A DNA stretch of 64,000 nt, taken from assembly GCA_014191855.1 (NCBI GenBank), contig BJHF01000014.1, positions 1 to 64,000 on the forward strand, written 5' to 3'. This document shows, piece by piece, positions 61,663 through 64,000 of this stretch. Under the pieces are notes generated by a model. It worked only from the letters and a program-made list of their open reading frames with translations, did no database searches and was not told the DNA's origin. Made by a program: the position numbers and the translations under genes. The stretch is from Deltaproteobacteria bacterium. Its GTDB lineage: Bacteria; Myxococcota_A; UBA796; SXON01. Within the stretch, counting starts at the first letter, position 1. Each line of letters opens with the position of its first letter.

Positions 61663-62511
61663 TCAACACTTCCCGCTGTCTCCATTCGTACATTCGTAGC
61701 TACAATCGCCGTTATCCTTCACCGAGTACTCGCAGTCGAAGTCGTCCCCCCCGCACTCGTAGTGCGCGGTGCCGTCGCCATCGTAGTCGAATTCCTCCTC
61801 GACGGAGCAGACCGTATCGCCGTCCTCCCGGATCTTGTAGCTACGCGAGATATCCCCGTTCCAGGCCGTCTCTTCGTCACCCTCGTAGGTGTAGGTCGCG
61901 TCGTCAATCTCGAACTCGCGCTCCGAGGTGCCGTCTACCGCGAACACATAATGGTGCTGCTCAAGGTCGGTCTCGATGTCGATTGTGCGCGTGGAGTCCG
62001 GAGCGAGCGTTCCCACCCAGCTCCCTCCTTCGTACTCGGCCTCCCAGGAGAACAATCCGTCGTCGTAGGTGCCCGAGAACGCCTGGTAGACCGGCTCATC
62101 CTCGTCGGGGTTCCACGTCCACCAATCCTGTTTGCACCCCTGGCGCAGCACGCGGGTGGCGGTGGTCGACTCGTCGTCGAGCCGGTCGGTCGTCGTCGTG
62201 AGGTATTCCACATCGAGATCGCCGTTGTGCCATGCGGTACCGACACCATCCGTGACTTCCGCCCCAAGCTTCCAGTAGTCCTGCCCGTAGCTCACGCGAT
62301 AGGCGAAGCTGCCATCCCCGGTGCCATACTTGCCTTCGATCGACGTGCGGGCTTCCCCCAATGGATCGAGGTCGAAACTGCCATCCCCGGGCCCGCTCTT
62401 AACATAGCTCAGCAGATCGTCCGACCAGTCGTAGGGCTCCTCGTCGCAAGCGGGCGTCTGGTCGATCCAGGTCGGCGCGAGGCTTTCACAAGCGAGCAGG
62501 AACAGGAGCAT
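61663..62511 (-). CDS. Acidic lipoprotein of unknown function
   Basis: 282-aa lipoprotein, MLLFLLAC (Cys at residue 8) from ATG 62511; an alternative ATG at 62562 would give a conventional longer signal (RLPAIRATHLWLAMLLFLLA). Mature part is highly acidic (Asp/Glu/Thr/Tyr-rich, beta-like, e.g. WWTWNPDEDEPVYQAFSG) and ends in five Cys, suggesting disulfides. No known family. Confidence 0.7.
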   Translation of the reverse strand: MLLFLLACESLAPTWIDQTPACDEEPYDWSDDLLSYVKSGPGDGSFDLDPLGEARTSIEGKYGTGDGSFAYRVSYGQDYWKLGAEVTDGVGTAWHNGDLDVEYLTTTTDRLDDESTTATRVLRQGCKQDWWTWNPDEDEPVYQAFSGTYDDGLFSWEAEYEGGSWVGTLAPDSTRTIDIETDLEQHHYVFAVDGTSEREFEIDDATYTYEGDEETAWNGDISRSYKIREDGDTVCSVEEEFDYDGDGTAHYECGGDDFDCEYSVKDNGDCSYECTNGDSGKC

Positions 62512-62658
62512 GGCGAGCCAAAGGTGCGTCGCCCTTATAGCCGGGAGGCGAGCGGGGATCATGGGCGAATCGCCAGGCCCGGTGGCCTTGGCCGGGCGGG
62601 GGTGGCGGCGATTCGCGGGGCTTGCCGTCCCCCGCGGGCGCAGGTACCGTGCGCCCCA

Positions 62659-64000
62659 GTGCGCCATTCCCGTCCCCTCGCCGGTTGTTTCCTCGCCGCC
62701 CTCCTCGGCGGGTGCGAGCCGGGCGTCCTCCACGGCGTCGTCGCGACCGCGGATAGCCGGATTCCGACGACGGTGGACGTGGCCTGGGATCTGTTCTCAC
62801 CGGCCGGCGAAACCTGGGTGGAGTACGGGCTCGATCCCGACAACCTGGATCGCGAGACTCCGCGATCGACTGGCAACGCCGCGACCCTGCTCGGCCTCAC
62901 CGGCGGAAAAACGTGGTCTCTTCGCGCCGTAACCGTGGATGCGGACGGCCTCCGGTGGGACTCCGAGGTAACGAGCATCGAGGTGGAGGCCCCCCCGAGC
63001 TCGCTCCCGTTCTTCGCGGTGAGCGACGCAGACGAAGCCAGGTTCGACCCGCAGTCGATCGTGTTCGCCACGCTGCTCCAAGACGGCGCCAGTTGGGTCG
63101 TGGGCCTGAACCGCGAAGGCGAGTACGTTTGGTGGCTGGCTTCCGAGGACGGCGTGGACGTGCCTTCGCTTCACCTCTCCGCCGATGGCCGCGGCCTCGT
63201 GTTTCTGCATCAGGTGAAGCGCGGCGATGAAGCGAAAAATGGCGTTCGGATCGCCAGCTTCGACGGAAAAACCTACGAGTTGACCGTGGCCCCCGAGGGC
63301 CACCACGACGCGCTGCAGCTCCCCGACAGCGCCATCGCGTGGATCGCGGCGGAGGGGCAGGACGCCGTGCCGCTAGAGGATGGCAGCAGCGAAGCTCTCG
63401 CCGTCGATCTCATCCGCGAGACCGTGAGCGGCGCCACCTCGGCGGGGGAGGCCCACACGGTCTTCTCCTTCGTGGACGATTACGGACACCAGCCGTGGCG
63501 CACCTGCTCGCACTTCGAAGAGATCGGCGCCGGAGGCGGGCAAGACTACACCCATGCCAACTCGCTGATGTACGACGCAGACGACGACGCCCTCCTCGTG
63601 ATGAGCAAGAACCTCGACGCGCTACTCTCCATCGATCGTAGCAGCGGCGCCGTGAATTGGCAGGTCGGCGGCCGGTATGGCGACTTCGCGGACGTCGATG
63701 GCGATACGATCCCGACCGACGACTCCTCGTGGGATATCGATGGGCCGGCCGGCACTTGGTGGAGCCACGGCCACATGAGCCACGCCTGGAGCGGCGGCTT
63801 CGTGATGTTCGACAATGGCTACCACCACGAGCGGGCCGTGTCGCGAGCCGTGGAGTACGCCATCGATCCCTCGGCGGGCACGCTCGAGCGCGTGTGGACG
63901 TTCTCCTCGGAGGGGGGAACGCTCAACCCTTTGCTCGGGGATGTTCGAAAGCTCGAGGACACCTACATGATCTCCTGGACGTTGGAGGGCATGCTCACGG
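62659..64000 (+). CDS. Arylsulfotransferase-like lipoprotein (3'-truncated)
   Basis: Frame open to the window end (447 codons so far). GTG 62659 gives MRHSRPLAGCFLAALLGGC, a lipoprotein signal. An N-terminal fibronectin-like beta segment (AWDLFSPAGETWVEYGLDP) leads into the ASST propeller: GLNREGEYVWWLA, HANSLMYDADDDALLVMSKN followed by LDALLSIDRSSGAVNWQVGG, and HMSHAWSGGFVMFDNGYHHE. His residues in HANSL and SHAW occupy the positions of ASST catalytic histidines. Likely transfers sulfate between phenolic compounds, or is a non-catalytic relative. Confidence 0.82.
   Translation, partial: MRHSRPLAGCFLAALLGGCEPGVLHGVVATADSRIPTTVDVAWDLFSPAGETWVEYGLDPDNLDRETPRSTGNAATLLGLTGGKTWSLRAVTVDADGLRWDSEVTSIEVEAPPSSLPFFAVSDADEARFDPQSIVFATLLQDGASWVVGLNREGEYVWWLASEDGVDVPSLHLSADGRGLVFLHQVKRGDEAKNGVRIASFDGKTYELTVAPEGHHDALQLPDSAIAWIAAEGQDAVPLEDGSSEALAVDLIRETVSGATSAGEAHTVFSFVDDYGHQPWRTCSHFEEIGAGGGQDYTHANSLMYDADDDALLVMSKNLDALLSIDRSSGAVNWQVGGRYGDFADVDGDTIPTDDSSWDIDGPAGTWWSHGHMSHAWSGGFVMFDNGYHHERAVSRAVEYAIDPSAGTLERVWTFSSEGGTLNPLLGDVRKLEDTYMISWTLEGMLT

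Overview
The window is 64 kb of GC-rich bacterial chromosome, densely coded on both strands with many 1-4 nt start/stop overlaps. Several features point to a myxobacterium-like organism (Myxococcota): a mevalonate-pathway operon, eukaryotic-type Ser/Thr kinases with PEGA domains, a thrombospondin-type-3 protein ending in a Gly-rich/Cys, hydrophobic, Arg-tail C-terminus, many small secreted lipoproteins, and a bacterial microcompartment (BMC) locus whose shell set resembles that of Haliangium ochraceum. The phylum call is inference; there is no rRNA or other marker here. I saw no tRNA, rRNA, CRISPR array, insertion sequence or prophage.

Layout. 1-4811: end of a dipeptide/oligopeptide ABC importer (binding protein cut by the window edge, two permeases, one fused double ATPase). 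4823-13591: an acyl-CoA synthetase, then mevalonate-pathway genes (HMG-CoA reductase, mevalonate kinase with a long disordered N-terminus, diphosphomevalonate decarboxylase, phosphomevalonate kinase, type 2 IPP isomerase) and Hsp33. HMG-CoA synthase and thiolase are not in the window. 13598-18813: an unknown Ala/Pro-rich protein, a histidine phosphatase, a dsbD-DUF1279-lipoprotein operon and a family 2 glycosyltransferase. 18827-26022: envelope genes on the minus strand (TSP3 protein, OmpA-type protein, a TonB receptor with TPR and PEGA domains, a PEGA-domain kinase). 26065-30676: a VTT membrane protein, an orphan GspG-like pseudopilin, a broken sulfatase gene, a peroxiredoxin-like protein without its peroxidatic cysteine, and an asparagine-synthetase homologue lacking key residues of both active sites.

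30755-36757 is the most distinctive region. A good sigma70-like promoter precedes an operon for a BMC: a permuted tandem BMC-T, a BMC-H, a BMC-P, an acylating aldehyde dehydrogenase, a second BMC-T, two more BMC-P, a rhomboid protease and a class II aldolase. The aldehyde dehydrogenase and the aldolase carry putative encapsulation peptides at opposite ends (N- and C-terminal). No phosphotransacylase, alcohol dehydrogenase or B12 enzyme is present, so this may be a reduced aldolase/aldehyde dehydrogenase compartment with a rhomboid gene of unknown relevance inside the operon.

36770-64000: a TolB-N-like protein with a coiled-coil/acidic linker and barrel; a four-gene overlapping operon of two alkaline-phosphatase-superfamily enzymes, an HtrB-like acyltransferase and a GT4 glycosyltransferase; a 0.9 kb gene-poor stretch with two related hairpins; DsbA-like and DsbD-alpha-like redox proteins; a pseudokinase; a radical SAM/methyltransferase pair; a large Ig-like-repeat outer-membrane protein; two cyclophilins; the yicC-gmk-relA/spoT stringent-response cluster without rpoZ; and the start of an arylsulfotransferase.

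Two window-wide traits stand out. Many lipoproteins have extremely short signal sequences (Met, 6-8 hydrophobic residues, Cys) with no basic n-region. At three convergent junctions, stop codons of both genes lie inside the arms of a TGAGC...GCTCA hairpin.
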